A stretch of 64,000 nucleotides of DNA, from NCBI GenBank assembly GCA_029667085.1, contig JARUHJ010000004.1:62001-126000 (forward strand), written 5' to 3'. Every line of letters begins with the position of its first letter. Within the stretch, counting starts at the first letter, position 1. This document shows, in pieces, positions 16,450 through 25,531 of the stretch. A program made the position numbers and the translations under genes. The DNA is from Deltaproteobacteria bacterium IMCC39524 (lineage in GTDB: Bacteria; Desulfobacterota; Desulfuromonadia; Desulfuromonadales; BM103). The notes under the pieces are model-generated. The model had not been told where the DNA came from. It saw only the letters and a list, made by a program, of their open reading frames with translations, and searched no databases.

Positions 16450-18198
16450 TCAAGCCTCGATTGCACTATTTGATAACCAGACAGTCTGATAAGGCTGCAA
16501 AATAGTCGTATCCTCCAACACTATCACCTCTCTCCCACCAATAAGCTCAAAGCGATAATCATTCAATGATAATCCTGTTAGCGTTTGCAAACAGAGATGC
16601 TGTGGCCACTCGGTCAAATTGCTGATGGCAAGTATTTCCTGAGCCCCGCCCCTTTCCTGACGGCGCACTCCAAAAAACTCATCCCCCAATGAAAGAATGT
16701 CCTGCTTGGCATCTGGATGGAAAGTCGCCTGCTGTTTGCGGATTTTAAGCAGTCGCTGTAATTCATGCAAGACCAGGCTGTTGGGAGTGAACGGGTTGTT
16801 CAATAAGCCATTAAGTTCGCCGTAATCCCACTTGCGCCGGTTGATGGAGCGGGTCCGGCCGGTTTTCTCTACCCCGGCAATATCATTGGGGGCGGCAATC
16901 AGACTCTGGATATAGAGGGCCGGGATCCCTTTAATGGCAAGCATAATGGCCTGGGAGGTCAAGAAGCGAGGGACCTGCCATTGATCAATGCCATTACTGG
17001 TTCCTCTCAGGGCATCGAAATAAGAGATATTGATCTCGTAAGGGCTGTCAGTACCATCCGGGTTGTTCTTCATGCTCACGTAACCACCAAAGCTGTGCAT
17101 TGCCTCGATCAGTGCATCGAGCTCTCCTTGCGGGATCAGTCCTTCTGCCGGGCGAACACCGATACCATCGTGTGATGCCGTGAAGTTAAGGAAGGTGCAG
17201 CCTGCTGGTACACTACAGCAGCTCTCTGCCCACTTGTTCAGGTAGTGGCTGGTGCCTCGGTGCAGGGCATGTAAAAGAAGCGGGGCGAGGCTGAACTGGT
17301 AAATCATGTGCGCTTCATCGCCTTCACCGTAATAGCTCAGATTCTGGTCATTTGGCAGGTTGGTCTCTGTCAACAAAACACAATCGGGCGAGGCTGTCTC
17401 CATAATGTCACGCAGCAGTTTGACCACCTCGTGGGTTTGCTCAAGGTTGATACAGCTGGTACCGAGCTTTTTCCAGAGATAGGCGATGGCATCGAGGCGG
17501 ATAAAGCGTCCACCCTGGCGCAGGTAGAGCAGCAGAACCTGGATAATTTCGAGCAGCACATTGGGGTTGGCAAAGTTGAGGTCAATCTGGTCTTCGCTGA
17601 AGGTGGACCAGACATGTTTTGTCCCCCGATGGGTATGAACCGGAGTCAAAACCTTGCTCTTGCGGGGCCTGACAACTTCGCTGAGATCGACCTGGGGGTC
17701 CATCTCGATGAAGAAATAAGAGGCCGGAGGGCGATCGTTGATAAAATCGATAAACCATAGACTCTCGCGTGAGACGTGGTTGATGACCAGGTCAATCATC
17801 AGGTCAAAATCTTGCCTGATCGCTGAGATGTCTTTCCAATCACCCAGTTCGGGGTTGACCTCTTTGTAGTCGATGACTGAGAAGCCGTCATCTGAACTGT
17901 ATGGGAAAAAGGGGAGGATATGGACTGTGCTGACAAGTCCTTCCAGGTATTTTTTGAGAAATTTATTTAAAGTTTGTAGTGGCGGACGATCACTGGCAAG
18001 GATGCTGTCACCGTAAGCAATCAGGATCACATCGTTCTGGTCCCAGCGTTCATTGCGCAGGGTGCGGCTGGCAGAGATATGACTTTGCAGCAGCGAGGTG
18101 ATGACATCGAGAATCAATGGTGCCTGGTTCTCTCCGTACAGGGCTTCCAGCCTGGGGTTTGTCTTCTCTATGAATTCTGTGATCGGTCTCTTTTGCAT
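16450..18198 (-). CDS. GH13_18 sucrose-phosphorylase-like enzyme, probably glucosylglycerate phosphorylase
   Basis: 582 residues with the GH13 (beta/alpha)8 signature: STVHILPFFPYSSDDGFSVIDY, DLMIDLVINHVS, the nucleophile region FIRLDAIAYLWK, the acid/base region VLLTETNLP and TASHDGIGVRPAEG. This is the sucrose phosphorylase subfamily. These enzymes split an alpha-glucoside with phosphate to glucose-1-phosphate. Specificity is read from context: it is the last gene of an operon with glucosyl-3-phosphoglycerate synthase, a phosphatase and a glycerate kinase, so glucosylglycerate is the likely substrate. Sucrose remains possible because the family also contains true sucrose phosphorylases. Confidence 0.88.
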   Translation of the reverse strand: MQKRPITEFIEKTNPRLEALYGENQAPLILDVITSLLQSHISASRTLRNERWDQNDVILIAYGDSILASDRPPLQTLNKFLKKYLEGLVSTVHILPFFPYSSDDGFSVIDYKEVNPELGDWKDISAIRQDFDLMIDLVINHVSRESLWFIDFINDRPPASYFFIEMDPQVDLSEVVRPRKSKVLTPVHTHRGTKHVWSTFSEDQIDLNFANPNVLLEIIQVLLLYLRQGGRFIRLDAIAYLWKKLGTSCINLEQTHEVVKLLRDIMETASPDCVLLTETNLPNDQNLSYYGEGDEAHMIYQFSLAPLLLHALHRGTSHYLNKWAESCCSVPAGCTFLNFTASHDGIGVRPAEGLIPQGELDALIEAMHSFGGYVSMKNNPDGTDSPYEINISYFDALRGTSNGIDQWQVPRFLTSQAIMLAIKGIPALYIQSLIAAPNDIAGVEKTGRTRSINRRKWDYGELNGLLNNPFTPNSLVLHELQRLLKIRKQQATFHPDAKQDILSLGDEFFGVRRQERGGAQEILAISNLTEWPQHLCLQTLTGLSLNDYRFELIGGREVIVLEDTTILQPYQTVWLSNSAIEA

Positions 18199-18209
18199 GG
18201 TTTTGTTTC

Positions 18210-19439
18210 TCAGCTTTGGGAACGAAGCTCTCTGTTGTCAGCTTCCACAGCTTCGTATATATGGTCAAAGATATCCGGTATTGCACTAACGACGCGGTTC
18301 CAGCTCGGCATAAATGGCGTCTCCATGGGGTTGGAGAGGAAAGCTTCACCGGCACGCATGATGTTTTCGGCAAACAGCTCGACGGCTTTCTCTTCCTTGT
18401 GACGGTCGAGAGTCAAGCCGTTAATTATGGCGTCGTTGTAATAGGCTTCAATAAAATCAAGAGCCGTGCGGTAATAGGTGGCCTTGAGGGTGCGGAAACG
18501 CTCCTGTGAAAAGACCTCTCCCTGGGTGGCGAGTTTACGAACGACCGCTTTTATAATATCCGTGCTCATGCGTGAAAGTCCGCCTGAAGCGTCGTTAACG
18601 GACAGTTCCTGGTGTTTGTGATCATAAACATCAGCGATATCGACCTGGCAGATCCGGTTGGTAGCGTAATTGCGGAACATCTCGGAGATCACTCCGATCT
18701 CAAGCCCCCAGTCACTGGGGATGCGCAGCTCGTTTAAGACATCAACCCGCATGGAAAACTCACCTGCCAGGGCGTAGCGGTAGCTGTCCATGTACTCCAG
18801 GTACTCGTTGTAGCCGAACATCTTCTGCAAAGATTTCAAAAGCGGGGTGACAAGCAACCGGCAGGCGCGACCATTCAGTTTGCCGTCTGCAATCCGTGAG
18901 TAGTAGCCTTTGCAAAACTGGTAGTGATAATTCGGGTTGGCCACAGGGTAAATCAAGCGGGCGAGCAGTTCGCGTGAATAGGTTGTGATATCGCAATCGT
19001 GCAGGGCGATTGCTTTGGCGCGGCCCGACGCAAGGATGTAACCATAGCAGTACCAGACATTGCGGCCTTTACCCATTTCGGTCGGGGCGAGCCCTTTATC
19101 TGCAAGCATCTTGTCGATAGAGCGCAGGCGGGGACCGTCGTTCCAGAGAATCCGGTGATGCTGCGGTAAACGGCCGAAATACTCTTTGGCATAGTTGAAT
19201 TGCGCTTCATCGGCACGATCCAGACCAATGACGATCTCGTTCAGGTAGGGGACCTGGGTCAGTTCATCAAGAATCGGACCGAGCGCGGGACCTTCCAACT
19301 CGGAAAAAAGCGAGGGCAGAACCAGTGACATCGGGCGCCGTGTGGAGAAACGAAGCAACTCCTCTTCCAGTTGCTCAAGCGGTCGACGGGTCAGGTTGTG
19401 CAGGGTGGTGATGACGCCGTTCTGGTAGAAATTGCCCAT
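18210..19439 (-). CDS. gpgS: Glucosyl-3-phosphoglycerate synthase
   Basis: 409 residues. GT81-type glycosyltransferase: the N-terminal Rossmann half contains MSLVLPSLFSELEG and LNEIVIGLDRADEAQF, then KGRNVWYCYGYILASGRAKAIALHDCDITTYSRELLARL, where D-C-D replaces the D-x-D metal motif. It transfers glucose from an NDP-glucose to 3-phosphoglycerate to give glucosyl-3-phosphoglycerate. ATG at 19439 follows AAAGGAGTTTAACC. It is three bases downstream of the phosphatase gene and twelve before the phosphorylase gene. A mannosyl donor is less likely, as mannosyl-3-phosphoglycerate synthases belong to another family. Confidence 0.88.
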   Translation of the reverse strand: MGNFYQNGVITTLHNLTRRPLEQLEEELLRFSTRRPMSLVLPSLFSELEGPALGPILDELTQVPYLNEIVIGLDRADEAQFNYAKEYFGRLPQHHRILWNDGPRLRSIDKMLADKGLAPTEMGKGRNVWYCYGYILASGRAKAIALHDCDITTYSRELLARLIYPVANPNYHYQFCKGYYSRIADGKLNGRACRLLVTPLLKSLQKMFGYNEYLEYMDSYRYALAGEFSMRVDVLNELRIPSDWGLEIGVISEMFRNYATNRICQVDIADVYDHKHQELSVNDASGGLSRMSTDIIKAVVRKLATQGEVFSQERFRTLKATYYRTALDFIEAYYNDAIINGLTLDRHKEEKAVELFAENIMRAGEAFLSNPMETPFMPSWNRVVSAIPDIFDHIYEAVEADNRELRSQS

Positions 19440-19441
19440 GG

Positions 19442-20278
19442 TTAAACTCCTTTGTCAGTCATATCATCCAGGATGCTGTCTATTGCGATTTGCCAGCCTC
19501 TCGGGCCGAGGGCTCCGGGAGAGATGACACCTTCCGTTCGTTTCAGCTTGAGAGCGACACCGACAGCCGGTGGTATCGGCACGGCTATGTCCGCAGCTTC
19601 GAGCATGGCCTGATCATTGGGCCCATCACCGAGTGCGACGGTTGTCCATTGGCGTTCTGGCCAGGTTGCGCGATATTGATCGGTCAGCCATTGCATGGCT
19701 TGTGCCTTGTCGGTTGGCCCCATAACATGGTGAAATCGTCCGCCTTTGGTGATGTACAGATTGAGGTCAAGCAGGCGGCAGCGAAAATCCGACAAAGACT
19801 CTTCCGTGTCCTGCCAAAGTAGTGGCTCAGAGGCGGCTCTCTTTTTTGCCCGTGCGGCATCAGAGAGGCTCAACCCGGTCAGGTTGGCGACGTCTTGATG
19901 GCTCAGGTCGTAAAAGCCTTTGAAACGATACCCCGTTCTTGAACGGAGTTCATGCAACTGTGTGATCAGCTCCTGGTAGTTTGGACCAAAAGCATGCACC
20001 TCATCATCTTCCGCCGTGGCGGCGCAAGGTGTACCAAAGCTCTTGAAATAACCCTTTGCAAGGCGGACTGCGCTGCCGTTTTCAATGATGTAAGGATGCC
20101 TGTTGTTGAGTGCTTTACGTAATTGTTTGATCTCAGCCGCGGTTTTGCTCGAGTTGAAGATAAGAGGAATCCCTGCCGAGGCAAGACGCTCAATCGCCGG
20201 CAAAGCGTCTTCGCAGGAATAATCGTGATGATCAAGGAGTGTGCCGTCCAGATCTGTAAAGACAAGAAGGTCGATCAT
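19442..20278 (-). CDS. Mannosyl/glucosyl-3-phosphoglycerate phosphatase, HAD family
   Basis: 278 residues. HAD superfamily, Cof/MPGP subtype: motif I FTDLDGTLLDHHDYS (residues 7-21), motif II IFNSSKT, motif III near KGGRFHHV and motif IV ALGDGPNDQAMLEAAD. It removes the phosphate from glucosyl-3-phosphoglycerate made by the next gene product, giving the compatible solute glucosylglycerate. Its ATG lies one base after the stop of the kinase gene. Named MpgP-type after the family; the actual substrate is set by the GpgS neighbour. Confidence 0.88.
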   Translation of the reverse strand: MIDLLVFTDLDGTLLDHHDYSCEDALPAIERLASAGIPLIFNSSKTAAEIKQLRKALNNRHPYIIENGSAVRLAKGYFKSFGTPCAATAEDDEVHAFGPNYQELITQLHELRSRTGYRFKGFYDLSHQDVANLTGLSLSDAARAKKRAASEPLLWQDTEESLSDFRCRLLDLNLYITKGGRFHHVMGPTDKAQAMQWLTDQYRATWPERQWTTVALGDGPNDQAMLEAADIAVPIPPAVGVALKLKRTEGVISPGALGPRGWQIAIDSILDDMTDKGV

Positions 20279-20279
20279 G

Positions 20280-21248
20280 TTACGCTATTCCCTTGTGAGT
20301 TCGTTTATTGATCTTTACTCCACTGATCAGGTGTTTTTCGTCCAGCTCAAAGACCAGGTCCGCCCGGTCCGGCATCTCTGTAAGGGTTGCCCGGGTCAGG
20401 CGTTCGTAATGCATAATAAATCTCTGCAACTCGGCAGTATTCATGATCTTGCGCCCGCTCTGAGCAGACGTTCTCCCAAGTTTGTTCTCCTGCTTGCTGC
20501 GCCACTCCATGACGCTTTTCATGCCGGGGATCTTCAGCATGACCAGAAAATCGATTTGATTAAAGAGCTCTTTATAGCCCTTCTGAAGTTGCTTGTTGAC
20601 ATAGCTCCTCCAGATCTGATCAGGATCTTCAAGGCGTTCGAGACTATTGACCGCTATAGCTAGGGCCTCTTCGCGCTGTGCTTTGACGCCGACACACCAG
20701 CCCTCAAAGAGCACAAGATCAATCGGGCCGGTCACCTGGCGGAAATTTTCCTCGGCAGAACGATCGTCGATCGCTTTATCGAAGAGCGGGATGCTAATTG
20801 TTTGCCCGGATTTAAGTTCTCTGAGACCAGCGAGAAGATCCAGACCGAGCGTCACATCATGGGTGCCGGGAACGCCGCGGGTTTCCAGTAACGGGTGAAT
20901 CTCTTTCGCCAGCGTCTTTCGCTCTGCATGGGTCAGATAAATGTCGTCGATTGAAAACGCCGCGACACGCTTTGCAAAACCCTCTTCAATCACGACCTTC
21001 AGCAGCTTGCAAAGGGTTGTCTTTCCAGACCCCTGAGCGCCGTTGATGCCGATGACACGTGATGAATGATGATCTTCTGTCTGTTGCACAAGGCTTGCGG
21101 CCAATGGAACATAGATATCGATCAACGCCTGCTCCAGGTCGTTGTCGATCATCATCTGCTTGGTGCTGGCCAGAAAGGAGGGCCTCACCTTGTCGGCAAT
21201 TCCATGAATCTCATCGTCTGTCAGGTTGTGTATGGTTGTTGTCAGCAT
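20280..21248 (-). CDS. D-glycerate kinase (YggC/GLYK-like P-loop kinase)
   Basis: 322 residues from the ATG at 21248 with AAGGAAC upstream; an in-frame start 24 bases earlier has none. Walker A is GINGAQGSGKTTLCKLL (near residue 70), followed by AFSIDDIYLTHAERKTLA and the long RGVPGTHDV segment typical of the plant-type glycerate kinase and YggC family; PIDLVLFEGWCVG holds the Walker-B-like strand. It would phosphorylate glycerate released by the phosphorylase, returning it to phosphoglycerate. First gene of the four-gene operon. Confidence 0.87.
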   Translation of the reverse strand: MLTTTIHNLTDDEIHGIADKVRPSFLASTKQMMIDNDLEQALIDIYVPLAASLVQQTEDHHSSRVIGINGAQGSGKTTLCKLLKVVIEEGFAKRVAAFSIDDIYLTHAERKTLAKEIHPLLETRGVPGTHDVTLGLDLLAGLRELKSGQTISIPLFDKAIDDRSAEENFRQVTGPIDLVLFEGWCVGVKAQREEALAIAVNSLERLEDPDQIWRSYVNKQLQKGYKELFNQIDFLVMLKIPGMKSVMEWRSKQENKLGRTSAQSGRKIMNTAELQRFIMHYERLTRATLTEMPDRADLVFELDEKHLISGVKINKRTHKGIA

Positions 21249-21323
21249 GAAAGTTCCTTTCTCACTAAACACACATGAAGAGCATAAGACATGGATATGG
21301 TTGTTGACCAGTCATTCTCGTTA

Positions 21324-22334
21324 CTAATCCTCCGCAGTGAAGCAGATTGAATAGTCACTACAAACACCGCAGTTCGGTGCTTTGCACATGGTCCCACCGT
21401 TGCGATCACAGACCTGTTTGAAAAGGTAACGCTTCCAGCGCATGTTCCGGTTATTCGCTGCGGCCAGAGAAGGCAGGTGGCGGTTGATGGCGGCAGTCAA
21501 TTCGGGTCGCTCAAAAAAACCCATGGCGACCCAGAGATGGCCCGGGCGGCAAGTGCGGGCAGCAAGGCTATGGCAGAGCCATACAGATGTGATCAGATCC
21601 TGAGTGCCCGGTTTTGTCGGGACATGAGCCAGAAGGATTGACAAGATATCTTTGTTGATATCTGGCCGGGATTGAAACTCCGAACCGGTCCATTGTAACA
21701 GAGACTCCCGATCGACAGCTGGGAAGTATTTTCCCAAAAGGGAGAGAATATCAGAAGAGCCCAGGCCAAGGGCATCTTCCAGGGTTTGGGTTTCCTGTGC
21801 GGCAACCGCGAGCAGGCAAGCAAAGAGGTGACGGTCTGCATTTGCAACATGGTCGGGCTTCGTACTGCCCATAAGTCTCTTGTAGACAGGATCTTCGGCC
21901 GAGACTCTGGGGCCATGCTCTGTCTCGCTTTGAATGCTGGCCTGAACCGTTTCAACTCCATTACGAGCGCTTTTAACGGCGGCCTGCAACGCCTCTGCGG
22001 CCAGATTCGCACAGTAGCTACGCTCGGAAGGCAACCCTTCGAGGGCGTCATCGATTCGCTCCGCACTAATCATGCTCAGGTCGTCAAGGGTATAGCCCAC
22101 CGACATATCAGCCGCGACTGCACATGCGGCCATGGAGAAACCGCAGCCGAAGACCTGATAGCGGATGTCGGAAACGCGATCGAGTTTGAGCTTAAGGGTG
22201 AAACGCACTGCCAGTCGGCTACCCCGTTCTTTTGCCTCCAGGCCCACTTCTCCGGTGCCATCAGCTTTCTTCAGGGTGCCGGCGCGACGGGTATCCGTTG
22301 CCCATTGGCGAATGGTGTCTGTGTAGCCTGTCAT
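21324..22334 (-). CDS. NifU-N/IscU-like and NifQ fusion protein
   Basis: About 336 residues from the ATG at 22334; an ATG at 22382 in frame is possible and neither has a strong ribosome site. The N-terminal 120 residues look like an IscU/NifU scaffold: VSDIRYQVFGCGFSMAACAVAADM and SYCANLAAEAL carry two of the three scaffold cysteines, while the first (normally in a CGD motif) is absent. The C-terminal 170 residues are NifQ-like and end in the exact NifQ pattern C-x4-C-x2-C-x5-C (MCKAPNCGVCSDYSIC). NifQ delivers molybdenum for FeMo-co on the NifEN scaffold. The gene follows nifN on the same strand, which fits. Confidence 0.85.
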   Translation of the reverse strand: MTGYTDTIRQWATDTRRAGTLKKADGTGEVGLEAKERGSRLAVRFTLKLKLDRVSDIRYQVFGCGFSMAACAVAADMSVGYTLDDLSMISAERIDDALEGLPSERSYCANLAAEALQAAVKSARNGVETVQASIQSETEHGPRVSAEDPVYKRLMGSTKPDHVANADRHLFACLLAVAAQETQTLEDALGLGSSDILSLLGKYFPAVDRESLLQWTGSEFQSRPDINKDILSILLAHVPTKPGTQDLITSVWLCHSLAARTCRPGHLWVAMGFFERPELTAAINRHLPSLAAANNRNMRWKRYLFKQVCDRNGGTMCKAPNCGVCSDYSICFTAED

Positions 22335-22426
22335 GGTTATCTCGAGCACTCCACCTTCACTTAGTGAGTTGACTGCTGTCATAGAAAGAATCGAAACTCG
22401 GTACGTGGAACGCGAAAATCTAAAGA

Positions 22427-23731
22427 TTATTCTTCAGGGTGCCTGCGTCCCTCATCCCGCGCCGCTGTCGCCGCATTCGCGCACTCAAATAAAAAGTAAG
22501 CTCCGCCCTCATACAAGATGTCATTTTTTAAAGGATTGCCCACCTGTTCCCAGTTAGGAAAGCCTCTCAGTACAAGACCTTTGTGATGACGGTGAGCAAT
22601 TGCCTCGCAGTGGAAGTTGCCGACAATCACGTCATAGTCTTCTACCTGTTGTTCAGCGTCTTCCAGGTCTCCGACCAGAATCTTTTCTGCCTTTATTTTC
22701 TTTAGCTGTGGAGAATCAACGGTTGATATTGCTAGGGTCACCCTACCGCCCGCGTCATAGAGCGACTGGCAGATCCCGGCAATCTGATCAGGTTCCGCAG
22801 CGACCAGAAACCGGCTTTGCCCCAGTGAAAAATGACTGTCGAGCATGGCATCCTGCAATCGCTGGCGCCAGCGTGCCACCGGTATCGGCGGGCCACTGAA
22901 ACCGGTTTCTGCCAACAGGAGCTCGGCTAACGAGTCCGCCGCTTCAAGTCCATGCAGGTGCGAGAAATGATGATGACGCATCTCGGGGTTCTTCTTCCGC
23001 AAAACATTTCCACATGTTTGCATCGAATCACCGACGCTGATCACCAGACCGGCGTCACTCAACGCGCGGATTTCTTCTACGCTAATCCCGCCGCTGGAAA
23101 GGGCTGCCTGCTTCTCACCCAGATGACCATCCAGGGATCTTGACAGGTCGGGAAGGGCCCATACGTTGAAACCGAACCCTTCGATGAATTCTTTGATCTT
23201 CTCGACTTCGATCGGTTGCAGGCTGACATGAGGCAGCAACACCAGCTTGTTATCATCTGTTTCCTGAGCCGGGTTGACCAGCTGTTCGATCAGCGCCTTA
23301 CAGGTTAATGCCCAACCACTTTCCAGACCGCCTTCGTAATCCGGAGTGTTGACAGTGACCAGAGGAAAGTCAATTTTTGCGGCAACGCCGCAAACATCAT
23401 CACCCTTGGTTTCTGGCATGCCTGTGGTATGCAGGCCAATTAAGCTCGGCGAAATCTTCTTGGTGATGTTTTTGACCGACTCAACGATGCTGTAGTCGCC
23501 GCCATCAAGGACAGCGATGGCATCGGTGACTGCGCTGGTCTGGATGGCGATCGGTTCGCAGAAATGCCGTGTGAAGAAGACCTTGGTGAAGCTGGTGCAT
23601 CCCTGGCCTCCGTGCATGAGCGGCATGCATCTGTCTACGCCAAGAAACGCCAGCGTCGCTCCCATCGGCTGGCTGAGTTTAAAGGGGTTGACCTGGAGCG
23701 GTTTGTATTTTTTACGAGCTATTTCTCCCAT
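22427..23731 (-). CDS. nifN: FeMo-co scaffold protein NifN
   Basis: 434 residues, homologous to NifK. PLMHGGQGCTSFTKVFFTRHFCEPIAIQTSAVTD gives the NifN/NifK P-cluster-like region, then TGMPETKGDDV and VNTPDYEGGLESGWA. With NifE it forms the NifE2N2 scaffold on which NifB-co is converted to FeMo-co. It overlaps nifE by 13 bases. The C-terminus NAATAARDEGRRHPEE is charged and extends past the conserved fold. Confidence 0.96.
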   Translation of the reverse strand: MGEIARKKYKPLQVNPFKLSQPMGATLAFLGVDRCMPLMHGGQGCTSFTKVFFTRHFCEPIAIQTSAVTDAIAVLDGGDYSIVESVKNITKKISPSLIGLHTTGMPETKGDDVCGVAAKIDFPLVTVNTPDYEGGLESGWALTCKALIEQLVNPAQETDDNKLVLLPHVSLQPIEVEKIKEFIEGFGFNVWALPDLSRSLDGHLGEKQAALSSGGISVEEIRALSDAGLVISVGDSMQTCGNVLRKKNPEMRHHHFSHLHGLEAADSLAELLLAETGFSGPPIPVARWRQRLQDAMLDSHFSLGQSRFLVAAEPDQIAGICQSLYDAGGRVTLAISTVDSPQLKKIKAEKILVGDLEDAEQQVEDYDVIVGNFHCEAIAHRHHKGLVLRGFPNWEQVGNPLKNDILYEGGAYFLFECANAATAARDEGRRHPEE

Positions 23732-25071
23732 GGCGCCCTCCGCAAAACGTTTTTGAACACCGGGTTTTGCAGAGCATTTTTCAAGTCCTCAGCGAGATTG
23801 AGCAGACCCTCATAGCCACCGTAACATTTCTTTTTTTCCTGATTGACGTCGGCAAAAGCAATGCCCTTCTTGATCGCAGTATAGAGGCTGCGACCGCCTG
23901 CCAGAAGCAGATCGGCACCGGTCTCATCAATGATTTTAGCCTGTTCAACACCCGGGTTCATCATGAGGACACCTTTTTCACCGAGAGTCTGCCGAGCCTT
24001 TGCGCGATCATCCTCGGTGGCTTTCTTGACAGCGGTTGCCACCACTTCAATACCGAGATCCTGCAACGCTGAAGCAATTGACCAGGTTTTGTTGCCACCG
24101 GTGTTGAGCACTGCCTTTTTGCCCTGGAAGAAGGCTTGATATGGTTTTAACTTTACGGCGATGGCTGCCTCTTCTCTGGCAATCAGCTGTTCGGTTTTAG
24201 CGATCAAGTCGTCATTCCCCAGGGCCTTTGCAATGGCCCGTAAACCGTCGCTGGTATCTCGTCGGCCATAAAAGGAGAGAGAGATAGACGGGATGCCATA
24301 ACGTTCTTCCATCTTCCGGGTCAGTGAAACGAGAGACTTGGCACAGACGATAACGTTGAGCTTGGCTCGATGAGCTGTACAAATCTGTGCGATGCGGCCG
24401 TCGCCGCTCAGAGTCGACAGGATGCGAATACCGAGTTCTTCCAGCAATGGCGAATATTGCCACATGTCGCCGGTAACGTTGTATTCACCGATCAGGTTAA
24501 TGTCGAAGGGCGTTGTTTCCTCAGGCTCTCTGGTGCCGATCAGATGGCTGAGGGCAGCTTCACCACCAAGACGGCTACCGAGGTTCTTGCTGCCGACAAA
24601 ACCGGGGGCATGTACCGGCACCATTGGAACCTTGTGTTTTTCTGCAGCCTGTTTACAGATCAGGTCAATATCATCACCAATCATAGCTGTTACGCAGGTG
24701 GCATAAACGAAGATGGCTTCAGGTTTGTAATGTTCCATAATGTAATCGATGGAAGCCGCAACTTTTTCTTCGCCGCTGAAGACCACGTCATTGATATTGA
24801 TATCAGTGGTGAAACCCATCTGCGTTAAATCGCGTCTAGGATAGCTGGTCCCTGTGGCGCGGGTCTCCCATGAGGAGCCGAGACAAGTCATCGGGCCGTG
24901 TACCAGGTGGGCGGCATCAGCATAAGGGAAGAGAGAGATCTGGGCGCCCTCAAAGGCGCAACCACCTGTGGTCGCTCCAGGAGTCGGTGCGTTGCAGGCA
25001 ACTTTACGGCTCTGGTTATGCGTGCAAGAACTTTCGTCCAGCAGTTCTTTGATTTTTGGCTTGTTTACCAT
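23719..25071 (-). CDS. nifE: FeMo-co scaffold protein NifE
   Basis: 450 residues, homologous to NifD. Conserved segments: NAPTPGATTGGCAFEGAQISLFPYADAAHLVHGP with the first cluster Cys, GPMTCLGSSWE, YATCVTAMIGDDI, and HAPGFVGSKNLGSR. It forms the scaffold complex with NifN. ATG at 25071 follows a GGGA ribosome site. A sigma-54-like promoter lies 131 bases upstream. First gene of nifE-nifN-nifUQ. Confidence 0.97.
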   Translation of the reverse strand: MVNKPKIKELLDESSCTHNQSRKVACNAPTPGATTGGCAFEGAQISLFPYADAAHLVHGPMTCLGSSWETRATGTSYPRRDLTQMGFTTDININDVVFSGEEKVAASIDYIMEHYKPEAIFVYATCVTAMIGDDIDLICKQAAEKHKVPMVPVHAPGFVGSKNLGSRLGGEAALSHLIGTREPEETTPFDINLIGEYNVTGDMWQYSPLLEELGIRILSTLSGDGRIAQICTAHRAKLNVIVCAKSLVSLTRKMEERYGIPSISLSFYGRRDTSDGLRAIAKALGNDDLIAKTEQLIAREEAAIAVKLKPYQAFFQGKKAVLNTGGNKTWSIASALQDLGIEVVATAVKKATEDDRAKARQTLGEKGVLMMNPGVEQAKIIDETGADLLLAGGRSLYTAIKKGIAFADVNQEKKKCYGGYEGLLNLAEDLKNALQNPVFKNVLRRAPWEK

Positions 25072-25147
25072 AATGGGCTGACTCCCTGAAATTTCGTTTC
25101 AGTTAGAAATCAGTCCCGTCACATCTTCGAGAAGGGAACCGGCTTTT

Positions 25148-25163
25148 CCGACAGCGCTGGCGG
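25148..25163 (-). promoter_or_regulatory. Possible single ANTAR-like hairpin in nifE leader
   Basis: On the minus strand CCGCC pairs with GTCGG (one mismatch) around the hexaloop AGCGCT, with A at 1 and G at 4. No second hairpin and no clear terminator follows, so this may be chance. Confidence 0.25.
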
Positions 25164-25201
25164 CAAAGGAGGGGTGATGTCTTAACGTTGGGATTGAGTA
25201 G

Positions 25202-25217
25202 AGCAAAAGGCTTGCCA
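25202..25217 (-). promoter_or_regulatory. Sigma-54 promoter of nifEN
   Basis: Read on the minus strand: TGGCAA-GCCTT-TTGCT, with GG and GC at the correct spacing. One base differs from the consensus in the -24 box. The start of transcription would be near 25191. Confidence 0.72.
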
Positions 25218-25428
25218 TGATGGCAACAGGGCGTAAAATGGCCACTTTGCAGCTGTTTCTATCTTGTTGTACCTACTCAAGACGAACATAAACCGAGCAG
25301 GATGCCTGTTTATTGTGCACTTTCCTCCAGGCCGGCGACTTAACCAACATGAACCGGTCCCCGACAATGGATGTCAAAAGGCCGTAAAACCAAGGGGCCG
25401 TACCCCTTAACTGCAGGGACAGTCCCAA

Positions 25429-25444
25429 AGGCACGTCTTTTGCT
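25429..25444 (+). promoter_or_regulatory. Sigma-54 promoter of nifV
   Basis: AGGCAC-GTCTT-TTGCT, matching TGGCAC-N5-TTGCW except the first base. Start near 25455. Confidence 0.78.
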
Positions 25445-25467
25445 ATTGGTCAACGGTGAAACACTTC

Positions 25468-25531
25468 CCGGCAAAGTCGCCGGATCCTGGCAATGAAGCT
25501 CTGGACCTTTTGAAAAGGTTCAGGGCTTTTT
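25468..25531 (+). promoter_or_regulatory. nifV leader antitermination module (ANTAR type) with terminator
   Basis: P1 (25468-25483) is a perfect 5-bp stem CCGGC/GCCGG with the hexaloop AAAGTC (A25473, G25476). P2 (25486-25504) has GGC/GCT closing the hexaloop AATGAA (A25492, G25495), with CC/GG at its base. The terminator is a 14-position stem (25497-25510 with 25514-25527, two G-T pairs) followed by TTTTT and overlaps the 3' half of P2. P1 starts 25 bases after the GC of the sigma-54 promoter, the same distance as in the nifH leader. Confidence 0.75.
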
